Below, one piece after another: positions 34,986 to 44,001 of a DNA stretch of 64,000 nucleotides. The stretch spans positions 2,480,001 to 2,544,000 of the forward strand of contig NC_017941.2 in assembly GCF_000306765.2 (NCBI RefSeq), in the 5' to 3' direction. Under the pieces are notes generated by a model. The model was not told where the DNA came from, searched no databases, and was given only the letters and a program-made list of their open reading frames with translations. This DNA comes from Haloferax mediterranei ATCC 33500. GTDB taxonomy: Archaea > Halobacteriota > Halobacteria > Halobacteriales > Haloferacaceae. Position numbers and translations under genes: made by a program. The first letter of the stretch is position 1, and each line of letters opens with the position of its first letter.

Positions 34986-36785
34986 ATGTGTGGGATTACC
35001 GGATACATCGGTGTGGAAGAGAGTGCGTCGATCCTTGCGTCGGGGTTGAAGAATTTGGAGTATCGTGGCTACGATTCGGCTGGGGTCGCCCTCGTCGGCG
35101 ACCAGATCAACGTGCACAAACAGGAAGGGACGATTGATGGGCTAACTATCCCGAACGAGACGAGTGCAACTCACGGCATCGGCCATACGCGATGGTCGAC
35201 CCATGGGGAACCGACTGACGAAAACGCCCATCCGCATACGGACTGCAGCGGTGATATCGCGGTCGTACACAACGGTATCATCTCGAATTACGACGAACTG
35301 AAGCGGCAACTCGGTGGGCACATCTTCGAAAGTGAGACCGATACCGAGGTCATTCCGCATCTTTTGGAAGAAGAAATGGCCACAGGTGCAGACCTCCGCG
35401 CAGCAGTCATGCGCGTGCTCGACCGCCTTGAAGGGAGCTTCGCCGTCGCCGCAACGCACGTGGACTACGAAGGCATCGTCGCGGCACGCCAGGACAGCCC
35501 ACTCGTCATCGGTCACGGTGAGGATGGGATGTACCTCGGAAGCGACGTGACGGCGTTCGTCGAGTACACCCGACAGGTCTCCTATCTCGAAGACGGCGAC
35601 GTGGCGCACCTGTATTCGGATGGTATCACCGTGTTCAACGAAGGCGAGCGCGTCGAGCGCGAGATTCAGACGGTCGACTGGGATGCCTCCGCCGCAGGCA
35701 AGGCCGGTCACGACCATTACATGCACAAGGAGATTCACGAGCAACCCAATGCGCTCCGACAGGCCATCTCCGGACGCATCGACGAACTCGCCGGAAACGC
35801 CTCGCTCGATATCGACCTCGACGACCGCTTCCTCCAAGCCATCGACGAGATTCACATCGTCGCGTGCGGAACCTCGTATCACGCTGGACTCTACGCGAAA
35901 GAGTTGCTCGAAGAACTCGTCGACATCACCGTGCGCGTCGACCTCGCGAGCGAGTACGAGGTCTGTGACGGCCACGATACACGACGGACGCTCGTCGTCG
36001 CAGTCACCCAGAGTGGTGAGACAGCCGACACGCTGTCGGCGATCCGCCGTGCGAAGGCTCCGGGAATGACGACGCTCGCTGTGACGAACACGGTCGGCAG
36101 TACGATTACGCGAGAAGTCGACGATTCGCTGTTTATCAAAGCCGGACCGGAAATCGGCGTCGCGGCGACGAAGACGTTCGTCTCGCAGGTGACGGCACTC
36201 GCGTTATTCGCGACATACCTCGGTCGCCTCCGCGGGACGCTCACTGCGGGCGAAGGCGTCGACATCCTCGGGAATATCCGCCAACTCCCGAACGCCGTCC
36301 AATCGGTTCTAGATTCTGAGTCCCGGATTCGCCGACTCGCCGACCAGTACACCGGCAGTGACGCGTTCTTCTTTATCGGGCGCGGTCCCGCCTACCCGGT
36401 CGCACTCGAAAGTGCCCTCAAGCTGAAGGAAATCTCGTACGCTCACGCAGAGGGCTTCGCCGCGGGTGAGCTGAAACACGGTCCCCTCGCGCTCGTCACC
36501 GAGAACACGCCCGTGCTCGCGTTCCTCAACCAGAGTGCGTCGCCCGAAGAGACGCTCAACAACGTGAAAGAGGTAGAATCACGCGGTGCGCCCGTCATCT
36601 GCCTCTCAACGCCGGGTGAAACCGCGTCGTTCTGCAATCACACCATCGAAATTCCGGATATCGGTCGCCTCGAACCGCTCGTTGCCAACGTCGCCCTCCA
36701 ACTGTTCGCCTACCACGTCGCCCACGAGATGGGACGCCCTATCGACAAGCCGCGAAACCTCGCGAAGTCCGTGACTGTTGAGTAA
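34986..36785 (+). CDS. glmS: Glutamine-fructose-6-phosphate aminotransferase
   Basis: The 599-residue protein starts MCGITGYIG, where Cys becomes the N-terminal glutaminase nucleophile. The glutaminase domain (~1-220) contains HTRWSTHGEPTDENAHPH. Two SIS sugar-isomerase domains follow (~285-420 and ~455-590; VACGTSYHAGL, TQSGETADT, FFFIGRGPAYPVALESALK). It ends in PRNLAKSVTVE, the conserved GlmS C-terminus. It makes glucosamine-6-phosphate, the entry step to UDP-GlcNAc. AGGAG lies ~14 bases before the ATG. GlmM and GlmU are encoded at 59304 and 54065. Confidence 0.97.
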   Translation: MCGITGYIGVEESASILASGLKNLEYRGYDSAGVALVGDQINVHKQEGTIDGLTIPNETSATHGIGHTRWSTHGEPTDENAHPHTDCSGDIAVVHNGIISNYDELKRQLGGHIFESETDTEVIPHLLEEEMATGADLRAAVMRVLDRLEGSFAVAATHVDYEGIVAARQDSPLVIGHGEDGMYLGSDVTAFVEYTRQVSYLEDGDVAHLYSDGITVFNEGERVEREIQTVDWDASAAGKAGHDHYMHKEIHEQPNALRQAISGRIDELAGNASLDIDLDDRFLQAIDEIHIVACGTSYHAGLYAKELLEELVDITVRVDLASEYEVCDGHDTRRTLVVAVTQSGETADTLSAIRRAKAPGMTTLAVTNTVGSTITREVDDSLFIKAGPEIGVAATKTFVSQVTALALFATYLGRLRGTLTAGEGVDILGNIRQLPNAVQSVLDSESRIRRLADQYTGSDAFFFIGRGPAYPVALESALKLKEISYAHAEGFAAGELKHGPLALVTENTPVLAFLNQSASPEETLNNVKEVESRGAPVICLSTPGETASFCNHTIEIPDIGRLEPLVANVALQLFAYHVAHEMGRPIDKPRNLAKSVTVE

Positions 36786-36865
36786 CGGACTTCGCTTCTT
36801 CTGACCAACTGCTAACCAACCGTTTTGGTGGGTTTTCTTATCTAGTTGGCCGCTACTGCAATGTA

Positions 36866-37396
36866 ATGAAAGTCACACCGGGTCGCCGTCTCATTGGGAT
36901 TTTCCTTCTATTAGGGTGTCTTTTCGGGCTACTGGTCTGGTTTGGGTCTCTTGCACCTGCCCCTGCTGTGGGGGCGTATCCTGACGACACGAACTTAGGG
37001 ACAAACTACGATGCGTGGGTCGGTGAGAAAGCGAGTCTGACCGGCGAGGTGGTCGAAACCGACCCGCTCACGATTGTTGCCGAATACAGTGCTGGTGAGC
37101 GTATTCGCCTCCGCGTGACCGGAACAGACCTCCAGCCAGCACCGGGAGACCGACTTACCGTCTTCGGCGTCGTCAAACCGGACCGGACACTCCACGTGCA
37201 GACAGCCTATATCGTCCCCAGTTCGGGGTACACCTACATGTACACCGTTTCGTTTATCGCCGGTCTCTGGGTCCTCGGACGACTCGTTCGAACGTGGCGA
37301 ATCGACCGGCAAACGTGGTCGTTGGAACCGCGGTCGACACCCCTCAGGTTGAGTAACGTCATCCGTAGCCAAAACGCGGAGGACCGCGATGCCTGA
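36866..37396 (+). CDS. Membrane protein with OB-fold-like extracytoplasmic domain
   Basis: The 176-residue protein has an N-terminal helix (LIGIFLLLGCLFGLLVWFGS), a ~95-residue domain and a second helix (TYMYTVSFIAGLWVLGRLV) before a basic tail. The domain (ASLTGEVVETDPLTIVAEYS, APGDRLTVFGVVKPDRTLHV) looks like a single OB-fold of the NfeD/stress-response type. The function is unknown. It overlaps the next gene by 8 bases, so the pair is cotranscribed. Confidence 0.7.
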   Translation: MKVTPGRRLIGIFLLLGCLFGLLVWFGSLAPAPAVGAYPDDTNLGTNYDAWVGEKASLTGEVVETDPLTIVAEYSAGERIRLRVTGTDLQPAPGDRLTVFGVVKPDRTLHVQTAYIVPSSGYTYMYTVSFIAGLWVLGRLVRTWRIDRQTWSLEPRSTPLRLSNVIRSQNAEDRDA

Positions 37397-37907
37397 TCTG
37401 CTCGCACACGCGCTGTTGGCCTACAGCCTCGCGACGGTTGCCTCGTGGCGCTACGAGTGGATTTCACGGCCCTACGTGACCGTCGCGATGGCCGGGGCAT
37501 TCATCCCCGATATGGCGAAGGCTGCACTCGTCATCCCCAGTGCTCGAGTCGAGCAACTGCTCGGTGTTCCGTTCGATTGGTTTGGACTCCACACGGCGGG
37601 GGCTGTACTGTGCTCAGTCCTCGTTGGCGTCCTTCTCGTCACCGAGTCCGAACAGCTCCGTGTCTTCACCCTCCTCGCAGTCGGTGCTGCATCCCATCTC
37701 GTCGCAGATGCACTTCTGTTGAAACCCACGGGTGTATCGTATCCACTCCTCTGGCCACTCACCAGAATATACCCACCAACGCCGGGATTGTACCTAAGTA
37801 CGGACATCGAGCCAGCTATCGTCCTCGGTGCAGCCGCACTTCTCGTGTCTGGGGTGACTCGATACCGAACTGGACGACGTGAGTCGAGTCGAAGTATTCA
37901 GGAATAG
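37389..37907 (+). CDS. Membrane-bound metal-dependent hydrolase-like protein (YdjM type)
   Basis: The 172-residue protein begins MPDLLAHALLAYSLATVASW and contains AGAFIPDMAKAALVIPSARV and VGAASHLVADALLLKPTGVS. These D-x2-x-H and GAxxHLxAD patterns match the YdjM/LexA-binding-like membrane hydrolase family, which has four to five helices and acidic/His residues that may hold a metal. Activity is not known. It shares an 8-base overlap with the upstream OB-fold protein. Confidence 0.75.
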   Translation: MPDLLAHALLAYSLATVASWRYEWISRPYVTVAMAGAFIPDMAKAALVIPSARVEQLLGVPFDWFGLHTAGAVLCSVLVGVLLVTESEQLRVFTLLAVGAASHLVADALLLKPTGVSYPLLWPLTRIYPPTPGLYLSTDIEPAIVLGAAALLVSGVTRYRTGRRESSRSIQE

Positions 37908-38026
37908 GCGTTGTCAGCCTACCTGCGCATCGGAAAACCTCTCGATTAGACTCGAACTACTACCCAACTTCAGGAGCTACCACAACATCTCACTTCTCAG
38001 TCGTCGAATCTCGAACCGACTGACCC

Positions 38027-38048
38027 CCACCCCTCGCAACGAGTGACA
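38027..38048 (+). repeat. ORB-like element 1
   Basis: Exact reverse complement of element 3 (38356-38377); core CCCCTCGCAACGAGTGACA. Confidence 0.8.
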
Positions 38049-38096
38049 GCGGGGCGGGAGACAGTCTCGCTTGGAGTGTTGAGAAACCCCTCATAC

Positions 38097-38118
38097 TCAC
38101 CCCTCGTACCGAGTGACA
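38097..38118 (+). repeat. ORB-like element 2
   Basis: Core CCCCTCGTACCGAGTGACA, same orientation as element 1; its reverse complement differs from element 4 at three positions. Confidence 0.8.
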
Positions 38119-38355
38119 AACTGGCTTGTTAGAGCCTTATACCCGTGATTTGGTAGACCGTGGAAATCTGACTGTGCAGTAGTGCATCTCCTCTGTGACG
38201 AATGTAGTAACGAAGAGAATAGAAGTGATTTATATATTTACTTGTGTGGGCAATATGTGAACTAATATTACTGCTAACTCGATGTTCTGGTACGTCTCTC
38301 AAAGAGATTGAGTTCACAGTTGAGTCCGACAACTGACCCGCGATTCGATGATTGC

Positions 38356-38377
38356 TGTCACTCGTTGCGAGGGGTGG
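38356..38377 (-). repeat. ORB-like element 3
   Basis: Core TGTCACTCGTTGCGAGGGG, opposite orientation to elements 1-2. Confidence 0.8.
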
Positions 38378-38410
38378 GCGTAGCTGTCGACTCTCGATCC
38401 AGACGACCAT

Positions 38411-38432
38411 CGTCACTCGGTACGAGGAGTGG
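38411..38432 (-). repeat. ORB-like element 4
   Basis: Core GTCACTCGGTACGAGGAGTG, same orientation as element 3. Confidence 0.8.
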
Positions 38433-38498
38433 CTAGGTCGTCAACATAGAATCACAAAAGCATAGATTCAATGACTGTAGATAGATGATATCGACGTT

Positions 38499-38520
38499 TG
38501 TCACTCGGTGCGAGGTTCGG
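38499..38520 (-). repeat. ORB-like element 5, at the orc1 promoter
   Basis: Core TGTCACTCGGTGCGAGGTTC. It ends a few bases before the TATA-like GCTTAATG that precedes the preferred orc1 start, so Orc1 binding could also control orc1 transcription. Confidence 0.75.
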
Positions 38521-38554
38521 TAGCTTAATGGTACTCCGCCCTTCTCTTCCTTCA

Positions 38555-39757
38555 ATGAGTGAGGGCTACTCTGACGCCGACCTCTTCTCGACGGGCGATA
38601 TCTTTGCTCGCCGGGAGCTCCTCCGTGTCGGCCACGTCCCTGACCGGGACCGTATCGTCGGTCGTGATAGTGAAATGCGACAGGTCGGGTCAGCCTTGGG
38701 GCCGGCAACGAACGGTGGGCCACCGCGGAACCTCATCGCCTTCGGGAAGACTGGAACCGGAAAGTCACTCGTCTCGCGACACATCTGCCGGCGTGCGCGT
38801 AAACACTCCAAAAAGAACGGTGTCAACCTTCGGCACGTCTACGTCGACTGTAGCGACGCCGACACCGAGACGCGCGTCGCTCGCGAGTTGGCACTCCAAA
38901 TGCGCGACGAACTCGCTCCATCGACGGATATCCCGGTGCAAGGGATCGGAGCCTCAGAATACTATCGCTACCTGTGGACGCTTCTCGACGACGTGGATGT
39001 CTTCGTGGTCATCCTCGACGAAATCGACAAGCTCGGTGATGACGACGTTCTCATGCAACTGTCGCGCGCAGAGGAATCAGGGAAGACCGACACCTACGTC
39101 GGCGTTATCTCGATCTCCAACAAAATCGAGTATCGCGAGCAACTCAACGAACGCGTCAATTCCTCGCTTCAGGACCGGGAGCTGACGTTTCATCCGTACG
39201 ACGCCCCGCAACTAGAGGAAATCCTTGAAAATCGTCGTGATGCGTTTCTCGACGGTGTGCTCCACGATGACGTGATTCCGAAAACCGCGGCACTCGCCGC
39301 TCGTGAACACGGCGATGCTCGTAAGGCCGTTGACATCCTCTTCGAGGCCGGCTCGCTTGCGGAGGAACATGGTGACTCGGAAGTAACGAGTCAACACGTC
39401 GACGACGCCCAACAGCGTACAGAAGTCAAGCGTTTCCAAGACCTCGTCTCCGGCTCAACGCCACACGTCAAGTACATCCTGCGAGCACTCGCGTTGCTCA
39501 CACTCAACAGCGACGATCAGCAGTTCTCGACAAGTGACATTCACCGACTCTACGAACGCCTCGCAGAGAAGGAAGGCTCAGATCCACTCTCACATGACCG
39601 TGTTTATCGCTTACTCAAAGAACAGTCATTCCTTGGAATCACCGAGAGCTACCATACCGGCGGCGGCGCATCGAAGGGAGCGTTCCTCCAACATCGGCTG
39701 ATGAAAGATCCCGAAATCGTAATCGAAGCGCTGGATTCCGGCGAGAAAAGAAACTAA
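38555..39757 (+). CDS. orc1: Orc1/Cdc6 replication initiator
   Basis: The ~400-residue protein starts MSEGYSDADLFSTGDIFARR and contains DRIVGRDSEM, the usual lead-in of haloarchaeal Orc1/Cdc6. It is an AAA+ ATPase with Walker A GKTGTGKS near 64-71 and Walker B VVILDEIDKL near 151-160. Sensor and lid regions follow, and a C-terminal winged helix (~310-395) binds origin DNA. ATGs at 38528 and a start at 38498 are in frame but lie in or next to the ORB-like element; 38555 has a TATA-like GCTTAATG ~28 bases upstream. Haloarchaea carry several such genes, each usually paired with its own origin elements. Confidence 0.94.
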   Translation: MSEGYSDADLFSTGDIFARRELLRVGHVPDRDRIVGRDSEMRQVGSALGPATNGGPPRNLIAFGKTGTGKSLVSRHICRRARKHSKKNGVNLRHVYVDCSDADTETRVARELALQMRDELAPSTDIPVQGIGASEYYRYLWTLLDDVDVFVVILDEIDKLGDDDVLMQLSRAEESGKTDTYVGVISISNKIEYREQLNERVNSSLQDRELTFHPYDAPQLEEILENRRDAFLDGVLHDDVIPKTAALAAREHGDARKAVDILFEAGSLAEEHGDSEVTSQHVDDAQQRTEVKRFQDLVSGSTPHVKYILRALALLTLNSDDQQFSTSDIHRLYERLAEKEGSDPLSHDRVYRLLKEQSFLGITESYHTGGGASKGAFLQHRLMKDPEIVIEALDSGEKRN

Positions 39758-39940
39758 TCCAGACCCTCGAAGGATGGTTCGCTGAATACAGGCGGTTTGG
39801 AACGCTCCCCATACACCGTAATCGGAATTGGTTCTCCTGGCCGCTAGTTGACCCTCTTTTCGGCTCTTCTCATATACATCCGGCCGACGGTGTAAAGTAT
39901 GGTTCTTCGAGGTCGCCGACGACCTCGACGAAACCACCCA

Positions 39941-39960
39941 CCCCCACGACTTCATCTGTT
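39941..39960 (+). repeat. 20-bp direct repeat, copy 1
   Basis: CCCCCACGACTTCATCTGTT, identical to the copy at 40054-40073, 113 bases apart, in the 706-base gene-free gap after orc1 (39758-40463). Confidence 0.85.
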
Positions 39961-40053
39961 TTCGCGTGTCTAACGGCCCAAAAAGCCGGATATCGACCGG
40001 GGACACAAATCGAAACCGAACGTCCTATGCAAAACCTTCTCACATCCTCTCAC

Positions 40054-40073
40054 CCCCCACGACTTCATCTGTT
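40054..40073 (+). repeat. 20-bp direct repeat, copy 2
   Basis: Exact copy of 39941-39960. The C-run at its left end recalls the G-string of origin recognition boxes. Confidence 0.85.
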
Positions 40074-40175
40074 CTGCAGAGACGCGCAAGCGATGTCGTG
40101 CAACGCGCACGCCGTAGCCTGTCGGACCACCGTCAAATGTGTTCCAAGTGTTCAGGTTGCATATATACCGCCCTC

Positions 40176-40245
40176 ACACCGTTTTGCAAGTGCTATTCTC
40201 ATATCTCTGTCTGCTTCCCAAACAGAAACACTTGCAAAACGGTGT
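40176..40245. repeat. 17-bp perfect inverted repeat after orc1
   Basis: ACACCGTTTTGCAAGTG (40176-40192) and its exact reverse complement (40229-40245) are separated by 36 bases. A third, 16-base variant, CACTTGCAAAACGTGT, is at 40310-40325. Together with the two direct repeats this fills most of the gap 39758-40463, which has no convincing gene. Confidence 0.85.
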
Positions 40246-40463
40246 GTCTGACACCGTCAATACCACAACAAATTTTGGCTGTTCGAGAAGCACTGTATTG
40301 CTCAAAGAACACTTGCAAAACGTGTCCCCCTCTCAAACGCACCGACTGCTGTCTTACAACGCGAAAAGCATACGAAATCTACTGTCCTTCACCCGAACCA
40401 ATACCCGACCGTCGTCGTAAATCCAAACACCCTTCAAAAACCCATATGGATTGACAATAGCGC

Positions 40464-40814
40464 ATGATGATTTACATGCCCTATCTCATTGCTGGACTTC
40501 TCACAGTGCTGTTGTTCGTCGGGCTTGTCACTATCCACGCGACTCGACGAGGGCTTCCTGCAGGAGTTCATCGGCTGTCGTCGGTACTCGTCGCCGCGGC
40601 CGGTGTGTTCGGCTTTGCCATCCCGTACGTGTACGACCGCCAAATCGGTTATCTGTACTTCATGGTCCTCAAGCCGAGGCCAATTGCGGTGTCGCCGTAC
40701 GAGGCGATTGTCATGCAATTTACGGTCGGGTTACTGATCAACCTCGTGGTGTTCCTCTTGTATATCGGCTACACTCGGAGGGCCTCCTTCGAGAGCGCCA
40801 GTACCGACCGCTAA
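40464..40814 (+). CDS. Small three-helix membrane protein
   Basis: The 116-residue protein has helices at ~7-25 (LIAGLLTVLLFVGLVTIH), ~38-55 (LSSVLVAAAGVFGFAIPY) and ~85-104 (MQFTVGLLINLVVFLLYIGY). The codon bias matches real genes here. The first codons are ATGATG, with a further ATG at 40476; a CATATGG TATA-like element lies ~20 bases upstream. No family is recognised. Confidence 0.65.
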   Translation: MMIYMPYLIAGLLTVLLFVGLVTIHATRRGLPAGVHRLSSVLVAAAGVFGFAIPYVYDRQIGYLYFMVLKPRPIAVSPYEAIVMQFTVGLLINLVVFLLYIGYTRRASFESASTDR

Positions 40815-40917
40815 CAGCCCAACAATTAAGCGTGACTGAGTACTCGTGGCGTTGGGATAGCCGAATCGTACTTTCCGCGTAAACGAACGGTTCCCTGAGA
40901 CCGATACCTGTGCCGAG

Positions 40918-41841
40918 CTACTGGTCTTCGAGGTAGGGTTCACACACTCGCTCGACACCCTCCTCGAACGTAATCTCGGGTTCCCAACCAGTATCCTCCT
41001 TCATCTTCGAGTAGTCAGCCTTCGTGTCGTGCACGTAGATCTCGAAGGGATTCTCGATGTATTCCGGCTCTACGGCGGTCCCAAGCACTTCGTTAATCAT
41101 CGCGACCATCTCGTTGAAGTTGTAGCTCTGACTGGTGCCGAGGTTGTAGATACCTTGCAGTCGCTCGTCAGCAGCCATCTCCAACCCACGGACAATGTCG
41201 TCGACGTGCGTGAAGTCACGCGTTTGTGAACCATCACCAAACAACTCCGGTGACTCGCCGTTAGCAATCTTGTCGGCGAACTGCGCGACCGTATTCGCGA
41301 ACTCTCCTTTATGCTCTTCTGCGCCGCCGAAGCCCTGATACACCGAGAAGAAGCGCATCCCGGCGAGTTGCATGTCGTAGTGGTTGTGGAAATACTCGGC
41401 GTACCGTTCACGAGCCAACTTCGATGCCTCGTATCCCGTCCGGGCTTTGACGGGCATATCTTCGGGCGAGGGTTCCGTCCGCGAGCCATAGATGGAGGAT
41501 GTCGTTGCATAGACAACGGTGTCACAGCCATCCTCGCGAGCCTGCTCGACCGTATTCACGAACCCTTCGATGTTCACACGTGCACCCTTCGTGGGGTTCT
41601 CTTCGTGCATCTTGTACGACGACAGCGCTGCAAGGTGGAACACTACGTCTACATCCTCGGTCGGCAGGTCGTCGTCGAGAACGCTCACGTCGTGGAACTC
41701 GACAGCATCATCAAGATTCTCGGGCGTCCCGAGATAGAGGTCGTCAATCGCAACCACGTCGTTGTCCGCAGCGAGGTGATTTGCGAGGTTCGACCCGATG
41801 AATCCGGCACCGCCAGTAACGAGGACTCGTTTACCGTCCAT
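40918..41841 (-). CDS. NAD-dependent nucleotide-sugar epimerase/dehydratase
   Basis: The 307-residue extended SDR has the NAD motif VLVTGGAGFIGSNLANHLAA at the N-terminus and AIDDLYLGTPENL. The catalytic triad is T/S in YATTSSIYG with Y-x3-K in YEASK (near 140), and RFFSVYQGFGG follows. It is related to UDP-glucose/UDP-GlcNAc 4-epimerases (GalE-type). It would supply a sugar precursor for the surface glycan. A TATA-like TTCATATCATTTC lies ~20-30 bases upstream of its ATG, divergent from the small zinc-ligand-like protein. Confidence 0.9.
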   Translation of the reverse strand: MDGKRVLVTGGAGFIGSNLANHLAADNDVVAIDDLYLGTPENLDDAVEFHDVSVLDDDLPTEDVDVVFHLAALSSYKMHEENPTKGARVNIEGFVNTVEQAREDGCDTVVYATTSSIYGSRTEPSPEDMPVKARTGYEASKLARERYAEYFHNHYDMQLAGMRFFSVYQGFGGAEEHKGEFANTVAQFADKIANGESPELFGDGSQTRDFTHVDDIVRGLEMAADERLQGIYNLGTSQSYNFNEMVAMINEVLGTAVEPEYIENPFEIYVHDTKADYSKMKEDTGWEPEITFEEGVERVCEPYLEDQ

Positions 41842-41964
41842 AGTTCGACCCTCTCGTGAAATGATATGAAGGTATCGGCGACCGTGACAGGCGTGAACAA
41901 CCGTGGAAAACGACTCAAACGGCCGAAATCAAAATATGCCGGGGATGACAAGTACGTACTGCGA

Positions 41965-42243
41965 ATGGATACGCGAGAGAAGATCGATCAGAAGCCAACC
42001 AGCGAACAGCGCGCAAAACTCGCCGAACAGGATACTCGCGACGATTCCGAAACCGTCGCTACGACCCCGAGCGGCGCATACACGGGCGGCTACGCGTACC
42101 ACGAACTCGACGACGAGGGCGAACTCGTCTGCGGCGGCCACAGCGAAGGCCACTTCGTGGAGATGACCCGCGGCGAAGCCAAAAAGAGCGGAAAGACGCC
42201 GTGCGGGAAGTGCGAGTGGATTCTCGACCTACAGCAGTCCTAA
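41965..42243 (+). CDS. Small conserved-looking protein with possible zinc site
   Basis: From the ATG at 41965 the protein has ~92 residues. The C-terminal half has CGGHSEGHFVEM and CGKCEW, a possible Cys/His metal site. An in-frame ATG at 41866 is possible, but it would lie inside the epimerase promoter (only 24 bases from the epimerase start). A TATA-like TCAAAATATG at 41930-41939 would give a leaderless start near 41965. No family is recognised. Confidence 0.6.
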   Translation: MDTREKIDQKPTSEQRAKLAEQDTRDDSETVATTPSGAYTGGYAYHELDDEGELVCGGHSEGHFVEMTRGEAKKSGKTPCGKCEWILDLQQS

Positions 42244-42482
42244 GGGCATACCGTAGCTGACTACGTACAGAACAACCAGTGAGATATCCGTCTATTAGTA
42301 TAACATACGTACATCCATTATACCGACCACACAGTTGAGACCATACCGAGATGGTCACAACCGGCCCAAGCGTTCATACTTTCGCAACCACATTCTGAAA
42401 CCCACATACGTGAATCGAGACACCGTAACAATGACTCTCAAGAAGAGAAAGACCCATAACGAATACTCATCACACGTCCGAC

Positions 42483-43829
42483 ATGGGATTATTTGATCGC
42501 CTCACCGGTGGGAGTGACGACCCCCGCGTCGCCTTCCTCGGTATCGACGGTGTACCGTACTCGCTTATCGACGAGAATCCGGACGTCTTCCCGAACCTCA
42601 CCCGAATCGCGTCGCAAGGAACAGGCACTCCGATTGACTCAATCGTGCCGCCGGAGTCCAGCGCCTGCTGGCCCGCACTCACGACCGGCGTCAACCCCGG
42701 TGAAACGGGTGTGTTCGGTTTCCAGGACCGCGAGCCCGGAAGCTACGACGCCTACGTTCCGATGGGGAGCCACGTCGAAGCAACCCGCGTCTGGGACCGC
42801 GTCACCGACGCCGGCCGCAAGGCAACCGTGATGAACGTCCCCGTGACGTTCCCACCGCAGCGAGACGTCCAGCGCATGGTCTCTGGGTTCCTCTCGCCCA
42901 GCGTCGACAAGGCTGCCCATCCACAGTCGCTTGCGGACACCCTAAACGAGGGTAATTACCGAATCGACACGGATGCAAAACTCGGTCATAAAGACGACAA
43001 GTCGGGGTTTGTCGAGAACGCCGAACAGACACTCAAACGTCGCTACGAAGCGTTTAAACGGTATATCGAACAGGACGACTGGGACCTCTTTTTCGGCGTC
43101 TTCATGACGACCGACCGCGTCAACCACTTCCTGTTCAAGGATTACGCCGAAGACGGCACCTACAGCGAGGAGTTCATCGAGTTCTACCGCACGGTCGACG
43201 AATACATCGGCGACCTCCACGACTCGCTCCCCGAGGACGTGACGCTCGTCGTCGCCTCCGACCACGGCTTCACCTCGCTCGATTACGAAGTCCACTGTAA
43301 CACGTGGCTCGAAGAGAACGGCTGGCTCACCTACCAGAGCGAGGACCACGACTCGCTTGGCGATATTGCCGCGGAGTCGAAGGCGTACTCGCTCATCCCC
43401 GGTCGCTTCTTCATCAACCTCGAAGGCCGTGACCCACGCGGGTCGGTCCCCCAGGACGAGTACGAGGAAGTCCGCGCCGAGCTGAAGGCCGAACTCGAAG
43501 CCCTCGAAGGCCCGAACGGGAAGAAGGTCGCCGACCGCGTCGTCACGAAAGAAGAGGGGTTCCACGGCGCACAGGACCATCTCGCCCCGGACCTCGTCAT
43601 CATCCCGAACCACGGGTTCGACCTCAAATCCGGCTTCAAGGGTCACGACGACGTGTTCGGCGTCGGCCCCCGCAACGGCATGCACTCGTTCGATAACGCG
43701 ACGCTGCTTATCGACGACCCCGAGGTATCGGTCAGTGACGATATCGACCTCTACAACATCACGCCGACGATTCTCGATCTCATGGAGATTGATACTGACG
43801 CCACGTTCGAAGGTCGGAGTCTCATCTGA
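42483..43829 (+). CDS. Type-I phosphodiesterase/AP-superfamily hydrolase
   Basis: The 448-residue protein has VAFLGIDGVPYSLIDE (first metal Asp), PPESSACWPALTTGVNPGET (nucleophile Ser/Thr region) and FMTTDRVNHFLFKDYAED. LVVASDHGFTSLDYEVHCNT follows and GMHSFDNATLLI is near the end, carrying the remaining metal ligands. This is the predicted AP-superfamily enzyme group (COG3379-like). Such genes are common near haloarchaeal glycosylation genes; a role in processing lipid-linked glycan or phosphorylated sugars is an inference. No signal peptide is seen, so it should act in the cytoplasm. Confidence 0.85.
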   Translation: MGLFDRLTGGSDDPRVAFLGIDGVPYSLIDENPDVFPNLTRIASQGTGTPIDSIVPPESSACWPALTTGVNPGETGVFGFQDREPGSYDAYVPMGSHVEATRVWDRVTDAGRKATVMNVPVTFPPQRDVQRMVSGFLSPSVDKAAHPQSLADTLNEGNYRIDTDAKLGHKDDKSGFVENAEQTLKRRYEAFKRYIEQDDWDLFFGVFMTTDRVNHFLFKDYAEDGTYSEEFIEFYRTVDEYIGDLHDSLPEDVTLVVASDHGFTSLDYEVHCNTWLEENGWLTYQSEDHDSLGDIAAESKAYSLIPGRFFINLEGRDPRGSVPQDEYEEVRAELKAELEALEGPNGKKVADRVVTKEEGFHGAQDHLAPDLVIIPNHGFDLKSGFKGHDDVFGVGPRNGMHSFDNATLLIDDPEVSVSDDIDLYNITPTILDLMEIDTDATFEGRSLI

Positions 43830-44001
43830 GCTTCGGCTTAGCAAGTCCGAGGAACGCCTGTGCTCTCAGTAGCCTATGGACTCGGTCTCCAGAAAGAGAT
43901 GTACGTTCCTCAGTGGAAGCAAGCGAACAAAAGGCTCACAGATACTGTTTGCGAGGAGTGTCACCCTCGTCAAAAACCACAGAACGGCTGCAAACTGTGT
44001 C

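Larger units (their letters stand above)
38027..38520. other. Candidate replication origin upstream of orc1/cdc6
   Basis: Five copies of a 22-base element (core CACTCGNTNCGAGG) flank an A+T-rich stretch. Two copies on the left read CCACCCCTCG... and three on the right are in the opposite orientation. The central ~240 bases (38119-38355) contain GATTTATATATTTACTTGTG and no gene. This inverted-ORB plus unwinding-element layout next to a Cdc6/Orc1 gene is the form of known haloarchaeal origins. Only firing is unproven. The total gene-free gap is 37908-38554. Confidence 0.72.

Noticed and set aside
39966..40454. 162-codon Cys-rich frame after orc1
   Set aside because: Covers the direct and inverted repeats, has atypical composition and no recognisable fold.
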